Assembly (NCBI GenBank): GCA_020634935.1
Contig: JACKAT010000002.1
Coordinates: forward strand, 124,001-188,000
Direction of reading: 5' to 3'
DNA: 64,000 nucleotides
From: Anaerolineales bacterium
Lineage (GTDB): Bacteria; Chloroflexota; Anaerolineae; 4572-78; J111
The position numbers were made by a program, and so were the translations under genes. Of the stretch, positions 32,129 to 40,535 are shown piece by piece. The notes beneath the pieces were generated by a model. The model was not told the DNA's origin. It searched no databases and worked only from the letters and a program-made list of their open reading frames with translations. The stretch's first letter is position 1; the number at the start of each line of letters is the position of its first letter.

Positions 32129-33568
32129 GTGTTACTGCTTTTAACCTGTATTGTTTTATTAATGGCCGGCTACTATATTTACGGCGCATTTGTGGAAAAG
32201 GTTTTTGGTATCGACCGCCGCCGGCCCACGCCGGCCATTACCGAAGCCGACGGCGTTGACTTTGTCGAGCTGCCCACTTGGAAGGTGTTTCTCATTCAAC
32301 TCCTGGACATTGCCGGGATCGGGCCTATTTTTGGGCCTATTCTGGGCGCGTTGTACGGGCCGCAAGCGTTACTGTGGGTGGTCTTTGGTTCAATTTTTGC
32401 CGGGGCCGTGCACGATTTCTTTAGCGGCATGCTGTCCGTGCGCAACAAGGGTCAAAATATCCCTGAAGTGGTCGGCGACGCGCTGGGCATGCCGGCTCGC
32501 CACGTGGTGCGCTTCTTTTCGGTGCTGCTGCTGCTGCTGGTTGGCGTGGTGTTTGTGCTCAGCCCGGCCAAACTGCTCAGCGAGATGACCGGCGTGAATG
32601 TAACGGCCCTGATCATGGCCATCTTCGCTTACTACTTCATCGCCACGATCGTCCCGATCAACGCCGTGATCGGCCGGCTCTATCCCCTTTTTGGCGTGCT
32701 GCTGGTCTTTATGACCGTGGGCGTAGCCGGTGGTTTAATCTTTGGCGGCTATGAGTTACTGCCGAACCAGAACTTTTTTGCCAATGCCCATCCGGGCGAC
32801 GCGCCGCTCTGGCCGCTGCTGTTTATTGTTCTCTCCTGTGGGGCTATCAGTGGTTTCCACTCTACGCAATCGCCGTTGATGGCTCGCTGTCTTAAAACGG
32901 AAACCGATGCTCGTTTTGTCTTCTACGGGGCCATGATTTTGGAAGGGATTATCGCCTTAGTCTGGGTCGCCGTGGGCCTGTCCTTCTACCCGTCACCTGA
33001 AGCGCTGCATGCCGTCATTGCCTCCGGTTCCCCCTCCGCTGTGGTTAACGACGTTTCAACCACCCTACTGGGGCCGGTGGGCGGTATCTTGGCTATCATC
33101 GGCGTCATTATTCTCCCTATCACCAGTGGTGATACCGCCTTCAGAAGCACGCGTTTAATTCTGGCCGATGTCTTTAAGATGTCGCAGAAATCCGTTTCCA
33201 AACGACTGCTGATCGCTGTTCCCCTCTTTATTATCGGTTATGTCGTCTCGACGCAAGATTTCAATCTCATCTGGCGCTACTTCGGTTGGGCCAACCAAAC
33301 TCTGGCGATGCTGGTCCTGTGGGCCGGCGCTATTTATCTGGTCAGGGCCGGCAAGGCCCCGTATCACTGGATAGCTTCGCTGCCGGCCGCCTTTATGACC
33401 GCGGTGAGCCTCACCTTCATCGCCTTCTCGCCCATCGGCTTCAACCTGCCCTACAACGTCGCGGTCGTCTTGGGGATTGTCGCGGCCCTGGGGTCTCTGG
33501 TAGCGTTCATCATCAAATCTCATAGCTGGCGAAAACCCCAGGTCTCGCTGGCCGGAACAAAAGCATAG
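32129..33568 (+). CDS. cstA: CstA-family carbon-starvation/pyruvate-peptide transporter
   Basis: 479 residues from a GTG with GGGAGG ahead. About 13 transmembrane helices. The family block DIAGIGPIFGPILGALYGPQ is near residue 52, GAVHDFFSGMLSVRNKGQ follows, and STQSPLMARC is central. It is the short CstA form (E. coli CstA is about 700 residues). CstA/BtsT proteins import pyruvate or peptides during starvation and are often controlled by two-component systems, consistent with the sensor operon just upstream. Confidence 0.93.
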   Translation: MLLLLTCIVLLMAGYYIYGAFVEKVFGIDRRRPTPAITEADGVDFVELPTWKVFLIQLLDIAGIGPIFGPILGALYGPQALLWVVFGSIFAGAVHDFFSGMLSVRNKGQNIPEVVGDALGMPARHVVRFFSVLLLLLVGVVFVLSPAKLLSEMTGVNVTALIMAIFAYYFIATIVPINAVIGRLYPLFGVLLVFMTVGVAGGLIFGGYELLPNQNFFANAHPGDAPLWPLLFIVLSCGAISGFHSTQSPLMARCLKTETDARFVFYGAMILEGIIALVWVAVGLSFYPSPEALHAVIASGSPSAVVNDVSTTLLGPVGGILAIIGVIILPITSGDTAFRSTRLILADVFKMSQKSVSKRLLIAVPLFIIGYVVSTQDFNLIWRYFGWANQTLAMLVLWAGAIYLVRAGKAPYHWIASLPAAFMTAVSLTFIAFSPIGFNLPYNVAVVLGIVAALGSLVAFIIKSHSWRKPQVSLAGTKA

Positions 33569-33627
33569 GGATGGTATAACCGGCTCATATCCGTGTTAGG
33601 CGCCACTTAACCCCACAGATTGATGCC

Positions 33628-33670
33628 AAGGGGTATTTCCCAACGGTCTATAAGGGAAATACCCCTTTTA
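33628..33670 (+). terminator. Rho-independent terminator after cstA
   Basis: AAGGGGTATTTCCC, twelve-base loop, GGGAAATACCCCTT followed by TTATTTG. A perfect 14-base stem about 60 bases after the cstA stop. Confidence 0.85.
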
Positions 33671-33886
33671 TTTGTTTAAATTAAGGGGCTGCCGGATGTT
33701 CAAATGGGGAGTAGGGCGTAGGGCGTAGGGATTAAGGGTTCAATAGGGTTTACTTCCTATTCCTTACTCTTAACTTCCCCCGTAGTTAGGAATGAGCGAT
33801 AAAAGGCCGGGGCAAGCCGCTTTTTTCGACGCCTTTTCTAGGAAGTGGTACAGTCCTGACAGGACGACAGCGAGAATGAAAATTTA

Positions 33887-33948
33887 TTGGAGCGACAAAG
33901 CTTGCTTTGTCATCCACGTTGGGGTCAAAGTAAACTTTGACGCTCCAG
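33887..33948. repeat. Dispersed short inverted repeat pair
   Basis: GGAGCGACAAAGCTTGCTTT and a second variant (CAAAGTAAACTTTGACGCTCC), same family as copies at 2690, 2770, 5309 and 27020-27095. Confidence 0.6.
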
Positions 33949-33979
33949 ATGGCTATTTTCAGAGGAGATGATATGATGG

Positions 33980-34431
33980 GCAACTTTTTCAATGTCTTTT
34001 TTTAAAAAGAAGGTGTGATGAGTAACTTTTCGGACGTGTTTTCTAAAAAGAAGGTCCGCTGGCTAACTTTTCAGACGTGTTTTCTAAAAAGAAGGTCCGC
34101 TGGGTAACTTTTACGACGTGTTTTCTAAAAAGAAGGTCTGCTGGCTAACTTTTTAGACGTGTTTTCTAAAAAGAAGGTGTGATTTGTAACTTTTCAGACG
34201 TCTTTTCTAGAAAAACGAACCGATTTGTAATTTTTCAGACGTCATTTCTAAAAAGAAGGTCTGATTTACAACTTTTTCGATGTCTTTTTTAGAAAAGTGG
34301 TCTCATTTGTAACTTTTTCGATGTCTTTTTTAGAAAAGTGGTCTGATTGGCAACTTTTTCGATGTCTTTTTTAGAAAAGCGGTCTGATTGGCAACTTTTT
34401 CGATGTCATTTCTAGAAAAGGGGTTGCGTCG
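33980..34431. repeat. Tandem array, eleven 41-bp units
   Basis: One 42-bp and ten 41-bp units of the form (G/C)TAACTTTTCAGACG, TTTTCTAAAAA, GAAGGTCCGCTGG. Units 2-5 and units 8-11 form two sequence subgroups. Each unit carries a T/A dyad (TTTTCT-AGAAAA in the clearest copies). No frame is kept because 41 is not a multiple of three. It lies in a 1.6-kb gene-free region (33569-35213). Period and skeleton (AAAAAG, then A/G-AGGT) recall the array at 2.8 kb. Confidence 0.93.
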
Positions 34432-34680
34432 GCAAGTCAATGGTGATCTTTTTTTAAACAACGATAGTCGCGTGGAAAATTTCCTTACTGGTTTGTTATA
34501 GTTGAATGGCGTTTATAGAGTTTAATGAGTTCTTGGCGTTCATAGCGCGTTCCGAACAAATAATGGCGTATTTTGTAGTCGTCAACGACATAGTGCGAAA
34601 AATGGACAACAACGGATTGACGAAAGGAGCGAATTTTGCTTGTCTTAATCCGTTTATTTCCACAATCCGTTGTTGTTTTT

Positions 34681-34811
34681 AGGCGTTACGCAGTTCAAAA
34701 GGTGACAGTCACTTTTGGCCGAAAATGAACGTCCGCTTAAGCCCAAACAACTCTATTTATCGCGTCTAAGTGACTGTCACCTGGTTGGATACACCCAACT
34801 GTGTAAGTCCT
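34681..34811. repeat. Inverted-repeat element, family C copy 3
   Basis: GCGTTACGCAGTTCAAAAGG and GTGACAGTCACTTTTGG at the left; AAGTGACTGTCACC and GTGTAAGTCCT at the right. The best preserved copy of the family. Confidence 0.85.
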
Positions 34812-34954
34812 AGTTTTATCGGGGCAGCATCAGTTTGACCCCTACCAATAATGACGTATTTGATCTAAAAAAGAGGGCTTTAGCTGCTATGAGTAACTCA
34901 ATGAACTCCCTAACTCTTAACTCGATCAACTCTAATCCACGTTCTGTGTCAAAT

Positions 34955-35163
34955 CTCCCTCGCAAACCTTTTGCGGCAAAGGGAGGTGTGCTATACTTGA
35001 AGTAGCTTCGTTTTTCGACCTCGTTTTGATGACTTCGATTTCTAGTGCTTTGTTGATTGGATAAGGTAGGCTTTTGGTCTAATCTTATATCAATGAGAAT
35101 GCTGGCGTAAAGATGTACAATTCTTTTCCAGCTAAGAAGAGGCGTTAGGCCGCAAGTCTGTGA
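34955..35163 (+). promoter_or_regulatory. Duplicated leader, copy 1
   Basis: An inverted repeat (CTCCCTCGC...GCGGCAAAGGGAG) overlaps a promoter-like TTTTGC-N17-TATACT (TATACT at 34992-34997). About 165 bases of moderately conserved sequence follow. The same series occurs at 39441-39640 before another gene. The rest of 34432-34680 and 34812-34954 shows no gene. Confidence 0.5.
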
Positions 35164-35213
35164 GACAATTGCGAATGATTGACTCCAAGATTTGAGTGGA
35201 GAGTATAACTAGG

Positions 35214-36371
35214 ATGAATCAACAAAACATTTTCTACTCTTGGCAGACAGACACCAACGAGAGCTTAAACCGATATTTCATCGAGGATTGTCTCAAGCGA
35301 GCGATCAAAAAGTTGAATCGGGAGGATTTGTCAGACTTAGTGATTGATCGAGACACAAAGAATGTTCCTGGGATGCCGGATATAGGGCATACTATCTTGG
35401 AAAAAATTACGAAATCCACGGTCGTCGTTGCTGATTTGACTATCATCAACCCCTCTTCGGTGAGGCGTCCTCAGGAGCGGCCAGTGTCAAATCCGAATGT
35501 TCTCTTCGAACTCGGCTACGCTTTTGGTACACTCGGACCGAAGGCGATGGTCGGAGTGTTCAACACCACCTCTGGAAAAATCGAAGAACTTCCCTTCGAT
35601 CTACGACCGAAGCGTCTGATGACCTACCGGTTGGCAGTTGGTGATGACAAAGTCGGGGTCCGAATGAAGTTGGTTAATGATTTGACTGATGCAATCAGGC
35701 AGTGTTTAGGGGACACTGAGGATGATCAAATCCGTAGAATCTCTCGAATTTATGGAGTGTTGTCCGAGCTTTGGCTGTTCGGGACAGAGATTGATGAGTG
35801 GTACGGTATCAAGAGCTTGTTGGAAGTAATTCAGAGGCAGTTAGCTGCAGCCCAGGAACTTCCGGCTTTAATGGTCAAGAGTTCCTTCTCGGACGATGCT
35901 TTGGGTAGAGTAAATTATATTATCGGTTCTCTAGAAAGCGCAGCTACTATAGTCCTCAACGAAGAAAACTGGCCAAAGATCAAAGATCATATTTCATCTG
36001 CTGCGAACACCATTAACATTATATTGCATTTTCAACGGATAAAGATTGATCCGAGTTATCACGATGAGTTGGTCAGAAGGACCGCAGCGATACCAGCCGA
36101 GTTGGACGAATATCTTGAGAATCTACAGAACGGCGAACTACATAGGTTGGACTTAGAAAAACTCGCCCACGAGTTGCGTTTGATAGCTTTCAAGCCTTTA
36201 GTTCCTCAACACCCGCATTTTACTGTTGAGTTGAAGGAAATCAGTTTGGATTTTCGCCTCAACATTCTGCGATGGGCAAAAAACACACCGAAGAATGTTG
36301 AGGCGATAGAGGTTGTTAAGGATATTCGCGGACGGCTAGCGCAACTGATCAGCAAGTACGGCCTGTCATGA
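35214..36371 (+). CDS. TIR-like nucleotide-binding domain protein (SWQTD type)
   Basis: 385 residues from the ATG at 35214; a GTG six codons upstream has no ribosome binding site. The N-terminal 150 residues have the IFYSWQTDTNESLNRYFIED, DRDTKNVPGMPDIGHTIL, STVVVADLTI and NPNVLFELGYAFGTLG pattern of a TIR-like or deoxyribosyltransferase-like fold common in bacterial defence islands. The Glu in LFELGYA would be catalytic. The C-terminal 230 residues are helical and unrecognised, perhaps a sensor. It stands alone between repeat-rich DNA and a decayed HTH remnant. I infer an NAD- or nucleotide-cleaving effector, but activity is unproven. Confidence 0.75.
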   Translation: MNQQNIFYSWQTDTNESLNRYFIEDCLKRAIKKLNREDLSDLVIDRDTKNVPGMPDIGHTILEKITKSTVVVADLTIINPSSVRRPQERPVSNPNVLFELGYAFGTLGPKAMVGVFNTTSGKIEELPFDLRPKRLMTYRLAVGDDKVGVRMKLVNDLTDAIRQCLGDTEDDQIRRISRIYGVLSELWLFGTEIDEWYGIKSLLEVIQRQLAAAQELPALMVKSSFSDDALGRVNYIIGSLESAATIVLNEENWPKIKDHISSAANTINIILHFQRIKIDPSYHDELVRRTAAIPAELDEYLENLQNGELHRLDLEKLAHELRLIAFKPLVPQHPHFTVELKEISLDFRLNILRWAKNTPKNVEAIEVVKDIRGRLAQLISKYGLS

Positions 36372-36429
36372 CAAATTTAAATGTTATTAAACTGATTTTT
36401 TATCGTAAGGCCAGGCTTCACATAGTTTA

Positions 36430-36548
36430 GTCACCAGTTTTGAGCGGAACGAAAGAAAGCCATTGGCTGAGTTAGTGGTTAAGATTGCGGATATCTTTAG
36501 TGTTACAACAGGCCAACTTTAAGAGATGAGTTGGAAATAGATGATTAA
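36430..36548 (+). pseudogene. Remnant of an XRE-type HTH regulator
   Basis: The C-terminal end of an HTH protein is readable: FERNERKPLAELVVKIADIF, then SVTTGQL, a stop, and after a frame shift RDELEIDD and a stop. The N-terminal HTH is missing. 36549-36788 shows nothing else recognisable. Confidence 0.4.
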
Positions 36549-36788
36549 CCCCCTTTTCTATTGTTACACCATTTCACTCCAAAAAGCGGCCTAACAACGG
36601 CCTGTATTTGACGCCCAATCGGCGCGTTTTGGCAAACAGGTGTCGCCTGTGTGGTTGATTGGTCGACGGAGATGAATTTGCTGGGGAAGTTAGTGTAGGA
36701 TCGAGCAGGTGTCTCCGGTAGTGGTTTGGTTTTTGGCGGTCATTCTTCGGGGTGCAAGTAAAGCCGAGCGTCGGGTAAGTAAAGGAAA

Positions 36789-37136
36789 ATGGAGAACGGA
36801 CGGATGAAGGATCGAAAGCATTATTTATATCTTTTACGAGAGATTTCAGATAATCCTTTTGTGTGGATGATGTTAGCAATCATTGCCCTCTTCTTGATGG
36901 TTGAAATTAGTTTTTTATTCCTAATACCGTCTATCCTAATATTAGGAACGATTTTTTTGGTAAACAGCTTACTTGGACGCCGGTGCCCAAATTGTGGGGG
37001 ACGTCTGAAGCAAATGGAAGGCCGTCTTCATCCAGGGGATCAGCGAGTTGTTCAGATTATTTGGCGTTGCTTAGTAGATGGTTATGAAGAAATAGAAACG
37101 AGTAGATGCGAGCCAGATGAAGGTGGTTTTCTTTAA
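36789..37136 (+). CDS. Small membrane protein with zinc-ribbon motif
   Basis: 115 residues (or 110 from the ATG at 36804, which has GGAG nine bases ahead). Two transmembrane helices (WMMLAIIALFLMVEI and LFLIPSILILGTIFLV) are followed by CPNCGGRLKQMEGR, a zinc-ribbon-like half, and a Cys-containing acidic tail (RCEPDEGGFL). Function unknown. Confidence 0.65.
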   Translation: MENGRMKDRKHYLYLLREISDNPFVWMMLAIIALFLMVEISFLFLIPSILILGTIFLVNSLLGRRCPNCGGRLKQMEGRLHPGDQRVVQIIWRCLVDGYEEIETSRCEPDEGGFL

Positions 37137-37152
37137 TTCATTGAAATCGTAA

Positions 37153-37398
37153 GTAGGGTCGAGGCCCGAGACCCAACAACTCAGTCGCCACTGGCTGCCG
37201 GGTTTGGAGTATCTGTACACCATTCTGCGGTACGTGGCCGGCGGGACGGAGAAAATCGAGCGGCGTGAATTTATCGAGGTGGTGCAAGCCATCTTTGAGA
37301 CAGGAGAAAATTCGATGCCAACATTACTGGAACAATGGTTGCGTCAAAAGATGACAACCCAACGTAATCAAAGAAAGGCATTAGGATTTCCGAAATGA
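37153..37398 (+). pseudogene. C-terminal fragment, possibly of an Rpn/PD-(D/E)XK nuclease-type protein
   Basis: An open frame directly after a TAA reads SRHWLPGLEYLYTILRYVAG, then REFIEVVQAIFETGENSMPT and LLEQWLRQKMTTQ. The MPTLLEQWLRQ end resembles the C-terminus of recombination-promoting nuclease/putative transposase proteins (VMTTLAEQ type). The nuclease domain is absent. No ribosome binding site. It overlaps the DUF1801 start by four bases. Confidence 0.4.
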
Positions 37399-37829
37399 AC
37401 CCAGTACAAATTGAAAACGCAGACGTCGCCGCAGTTTTTGATCAATATCCGGAGCGGATGAGAGAAAAGTTACTGTTCTTGCGGCGATTGATCATCGAAA
37501 CAGCGGCCACAACTGAAGGCGTAGGGGCGTTGGAGGAGACGTTGAAATGGGGCGAGCCCAGCTATCTGACACCGCAAACCAAAAGTGGCAGCACGGTCAG
37601 GATCGATTGGAAAAAGAAAAAAGAAGATGAATACGCTATCTATTTCAAATGTACGACGACGTTGGTGGCGAGCTTTCGAGAGAAATATCCGACCGAATTC
37701 AAGTATGGGGGCAATCGAAGTATTATCTTTAACGAAGACGATGACGTGCCGGTAGAGGCATTGAAAGCGTGTATCGCGATGGCCTTAACTTATCATCTGC
37801 GCAAAAAGTCAAATAAGCGAAAGAAATGA
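37395..37829 (+). CDS. DUF1801 domain protein (YdhG-like)
   Basis: 144 residues. Fold markers of DUF1801: YPERMREKLLFLRRLIIETA at the start, the central ETLKWGEPSYLTP, and DEYAIYFKCTTTLV, ending in a basic tail (LRKKSNKRKK). Small cytosolic protein of unknown activity. AGGA lies about nine bases ahead of the ATG. A strong hairpin follows at 37878. Confidence 0.85.
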   Translation: MNPVQIENADVAAVFDQYPERMREKLLFLRRLIIETAATTEGVGALEETLKWGEPSYLTPQTKSGSTVRIDWKKKKEDEYAIYFKCTTTLVASFREKYPTEFKYGGNRSIIFNEDDDVPVEALKACIAMALTYHLRKKSNKRKK

Positions 37830-37877
37830 GGGAATAGCTCCCTCCGGCCAAAAACGATTTAACGCGAAAGTCGTTAT

Positions 37878-37930
37878 AGACGCCAGAGACGCAAAAGAAG
37901 GGTCAAACAGTTGCGTCTCTGGCGTCTTTT
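37878..37930. terminator. Long hairpin, probable terminator
   Basis: AGACGCCAGAGACGCAA ... TTGCGTCTCTGGCGTCTTTT: a perfect 17-base stem with T4 at its end, about 50 bases after the DUF1801 stop. Just downstream (37937-37955) is a half copy of the family C repeat (AGTGACTGTCACC). Confidence 0.75.
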
Positions 37931-38192
37931 GCGTGGCAGTGACTGTCACCTTTTGAACTCATACTCGGAAAGGCGGCAACTTGGGTTATTGATATGATTT
38001 AAGCCGCAGCCGGCTAAATGCTAGAGGTTAACAAGTCATTTAAAGGCAGTTTGTTGGCGATTGAGACAGAATTCAAGGGGCTTGGTATGATAGAACCGTC
38101 AATATAAATGATAACTGGGTTTTAGAGCAGCTTTTTAGCCTCAGTATCAGATAACCAAAAATTTTAGTGTGGGTAGAAAAAGGATATAGGTC

Positions 38193-39173
38193 ATGTCGTC
38201 TTTAGATGAAAGTGCAAGAAAGTTTACGGAAATGTCGAGAAAGGTCACCTTTTCGAGAAAGCCAATTGGTTGTATTTCTATAATTTTCATAATAGGGCTG
38301 ATGGTGCTCATTGTTTCAGACGGCATTTTTATCATCGAGCCGACAGAATTGGGCGCGATAAGACGGTTCGGTCAAGTGGTTTCTCCCAGTCCATTGCATC
38401 CGGGCCTGCATTATAAAATACCGCTGATTGATCAGGCGGATACATTGCAGGTGTCTTTGGATACGTTTCACGCTGAAAACTTACTGGTTTACACGGTCGA
38501 TAACCAACCGGTCACGGTATCCGTGAGTATGAGTTATCGCATTCCTGAACACGCGGTTTTTAATTTGATGTATCAGGTTGGCCGAGCCGGTTCCGTCGAT
38601 ATTGCGGAGAATATCCGGCCGGTCCTCAATGATCGAATTATGCGGGTGTTTGCGAAGATGAATACAACCAAGATTAGTGAGGATCGGGTGGTCATTGCCG
38701 AAGAGATTAAACGATCGGCTCAGGAAGTGCTCAATGACTTGTTCGCGCTGGAGGTCGTTGATTTGCAGATTTCCAGTATTAAATATTCAGAGGTATTTGA
38801 GGCGTCAATCGAAGCGGCTGTCAAAGCTAAAAACGAGGCCACTGCGGCGGAAAATACGGTGAAACGGATTCAATATGAAGGTGAACAAAAAGTCGTAACG
38901 GCTAAGGCCGAAGCCGAAGCCTTGATCGCCGCAGCCGAAGCCCAGAAGCAAGCCAAGATATTAGAGGCGGAAGGTGAAGCACGTTTGATTGAATTAGAAG
39001 GCAAGGCCAAAGCCGATGCGCTTAAGCTCCAAGCTGCGGCGATTCGGGATAATCAGGAATTGATTGATTTTACCAAAGCCCAAAACTGGGACGGGAAATT
39101 ACCTCAGACTATTTTAGGAAGCACTGTGCCTTTTCTAGATGTGAATGGATTAAGGGCTGAATCAAATCAATAG
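38193..39173 (+). CDS. SPFH/prohibitin-family membrane protein
   Basis: 326 residues. One transmembrane segment (about 28-50, CISIIFIIGLMVLIVSDGIF), then the SPFH domain (EPTELGAIRRFGQVV, HPGLHYKIPLIDQADTLQV). A long Ala/Glu/Lys-rich coiled coil follows (KAEAEALIAAAEAQKQAKIL). Typical of HflC/stomatin-like scaffolds that form membrane oligomers and often regulate proteases. AAAGGAT precedes the ATG. No partner (NfeD or HflK) is adjacent. Confidence 0.88.
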   Translation: MSSLDESARKFTEMSRKVTFSRKPIGCISIIFIIGLMVLIVSDGIFIIEPTELGAIRRFGQVVSPSPLHPGLHYKIPLIDQADTLQVSLDTFHAENLLVYTVDNQPVTVSVSMSYRIPEHAVFNLMYQVGRAGSVDIAENIRPVLNDRIMRVFAKMNTTKISEDRVVIAEEIKRSAQEVLNDLFALEVVDLQISSIKYSEVFEASIEAAVKAKNEATAAENTVKRIQYEGEQKVVTAKAEAEALIAAAEAQKQAKILEAEGEARLIELEGKAKADALKLQAAAIRDNQELIDFTKAQNWDGKLPQTILGSTVPFLDVNGLRAESNQ

Positions 39174-39189
39174 GCAACGTTACCTGCTA

Positions 39190-39450
39190 CGACCTCTGAA
39201 AATACAGTCGTCAGATGTCGGTAATCGGTAGTCAGATATTTTCATTGTCAGTATCGTCTCAGGTGAGACTGTCGGACTCCTCTGAAAATGGGGTTGTAGG
39301 ACAAACTTAAGTTTGTCCTACGGAATTTTCATTGTCGTTGCTGTACCGAGGTTCTGTCGCACTCTTCTGAAAATACGTCTTGTAGGACAAGTGGCCGGAC
39401 TGGTCCTACTCTTTTTATTGGGGGTGTCGTTATCCAGGCCCTCTGAAAAA
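39190..39450. repeat. Three to four copies of an ~86-bp repeat
   Basis: CTCTGAAAAT-type blocks start at about 39194, 39280, 39366 and 39441 (spacing 86, 86, 75), two of them followed by TTGTAGGACAA. One copy carries a GTAGGACAAAC/GTTTGTCCTAC inverted repeat. Intergenic, no gene. Confidence 0.65.
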
Positions 39451-39640
39451 TTCCCTTTCAAACCTTTTGCGGCAAAGGGAGGTATGATATACTTGAAACA
39501 GCTTCGTTTTTGACCTCGCTTTGGTGTTTTATATTCTCACATAGGTTGTTTATTGAAAAAGTTAGGCTATCGGCCTAATCAGATACAATGAGCATGCCGG
39601 TGTAAAGGTGGATAGAGTCTTGGCCGGCTAACAAGAGATA
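39441..39640 (+). promoter_or_regulatory. Duplicated leader, copy 2
   Basis: Same series as 34955-35163: CTTTTGCGGCAAAG hairpin, TTTTGC-N17-TATACT (TATACT 39488-39493), TTGAAACAGCTTCGTTTTT, and later CAATGAGCATGCCGGTGTAAAG. It lies 35-200 bases ahead of the nucleotidyltransferase gene. Confidence 0.5.
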
Positions 39641-39674
39641 TTGGGCTGTTCAAATACAATTTGAGAGAGGATTG

Positions 39675-40535
39675 ATGGATAAGAACAATTCGGCACAGTT
39701 GGTACTCGCCAACAAAATTGTTGAGCATTTCAAAGTTGTCTCTGATGTGGAAGCGATTGCCTTGGGTGGTTCTCAAACCAGTGGCTCGTTGGATAAGCAT
39801 TCAGATATTGATTTGTACGTCTATACTCATAACATCATTCCCTTGAGTAGTCGCCAGTTGATAGTCCAAAAATTGGGAGCGAGCCAAGCTGATCTCAACC
39901 TTACCTTTTGGGACCTCGGCGACGAGTGGTTTGACTTAGAAACAGGGATTGAAGTCGATATGATCTATTGGGATCGATTATGGATAGAAGACCAATTGGA
40001 ACGGGTCCTCGTTGCTCACCAGGCCAGTATGGGCTACACAACCTGTTTTTGGCATACGGTATTGAACTCGAAAATATTGTTTGACCGGCAAGATTGGTTG
40101 GCAAAGTTACAGGAAAAATCTAGCCAACCCTATCCTGAGCCGCTAAAACGGGCCATTATTGCTAAGAACCATCCGGTCTTGAGGGCTGTCATTCCTTCAT
40201 ACTATGCTCAAATAAAAAAGGCCATCGAGCGCCACGATTTAATCAGCATTAACCATCGTCTGGCCGCTTTATTGGCTAGTTATTTTGATGTGTTATTTGC
40301 GATCAATGAAGTCAGCAATCCAGGCGAGAAAAAAATATTGAAATTTGTGTTGGACTATTGTTCAAAAAGGCCGATAGGCTTGCAAAGACAGGTTGAAATT
40401 GTTCTGCAGGGAGCAGCTACTGCTGACAAGGTGTTGCTTGACCAATTGGATGAGTTATTGGACAGTTTAGATGATTTATTGATCGAGGAAGGAATTGATC
40501 CGGCCCAGACTTTAGTATTAGACAAAATGGTCTAA
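39675..40535 (+). CDS. Nucleotidyltransferase with DUF4037-like C-terminus
   Basis: 286 residues; the ATG at 39675 follows GAGAGG at four bases, and the upstream TTG is rejected. Polymerase-beta type motif ALGGSQTSGSLDKHSDIDLYVY near residue 38 with the metal-binding Asp pair. The later EVDMIYWDR supplies the third acidic residue. The helical C-terminus (from about 100) resembles DUF4037 of aminoglycoside-adenylyltransferase-like proteins. Small-molecule nucleotidyl transfer is likely; substrate unknown. The next gene begins directly at its stop codon. Confidence 0.85.
   Translation: MDKNNSAQLVLANKIVEHFKVVSDVEAIALGGSQTSGSLDKHSDIDLYVYTHNIIPLSSRQLIVQKLGASQADLNLTFWDLGDEWFDLETGIEVDMIYWDRLWIEDQLERVLVAHQASMGYTTCFWHTVLNSKILFDRQDWLAKLQEKSSQPYPEPLKRAIIAKNHPVLRAVIPSYYAQIKKAIERHDLISINHRLAALLASYFDVLFAINEVSNPGEKKILKFVLDYCSKRPIGLQRQVEIVLQGAATADKVLLDQLDELLDSLDDLLIEEGIDPAQTLVLDKMV

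Noticed and set aside
8173..34431. CRISPR arrays
   Set aside because: The repeats are contiguous with no unique spacers, and no cas genes are present.
34955..36620. Integron attC-like sites (GGCGTTAGGC near 35150, GGCCTAACAA near 36590)
   Set aside because: No matching partner core lies at a suitable distance for either, the duplicated leader copy lacks the core, and no integrase is present.
36574..36879. Leftward 101-residue frame
   Set aside because: Antisense to the start of the small membrane protein gene and of biased, unstructured composition.
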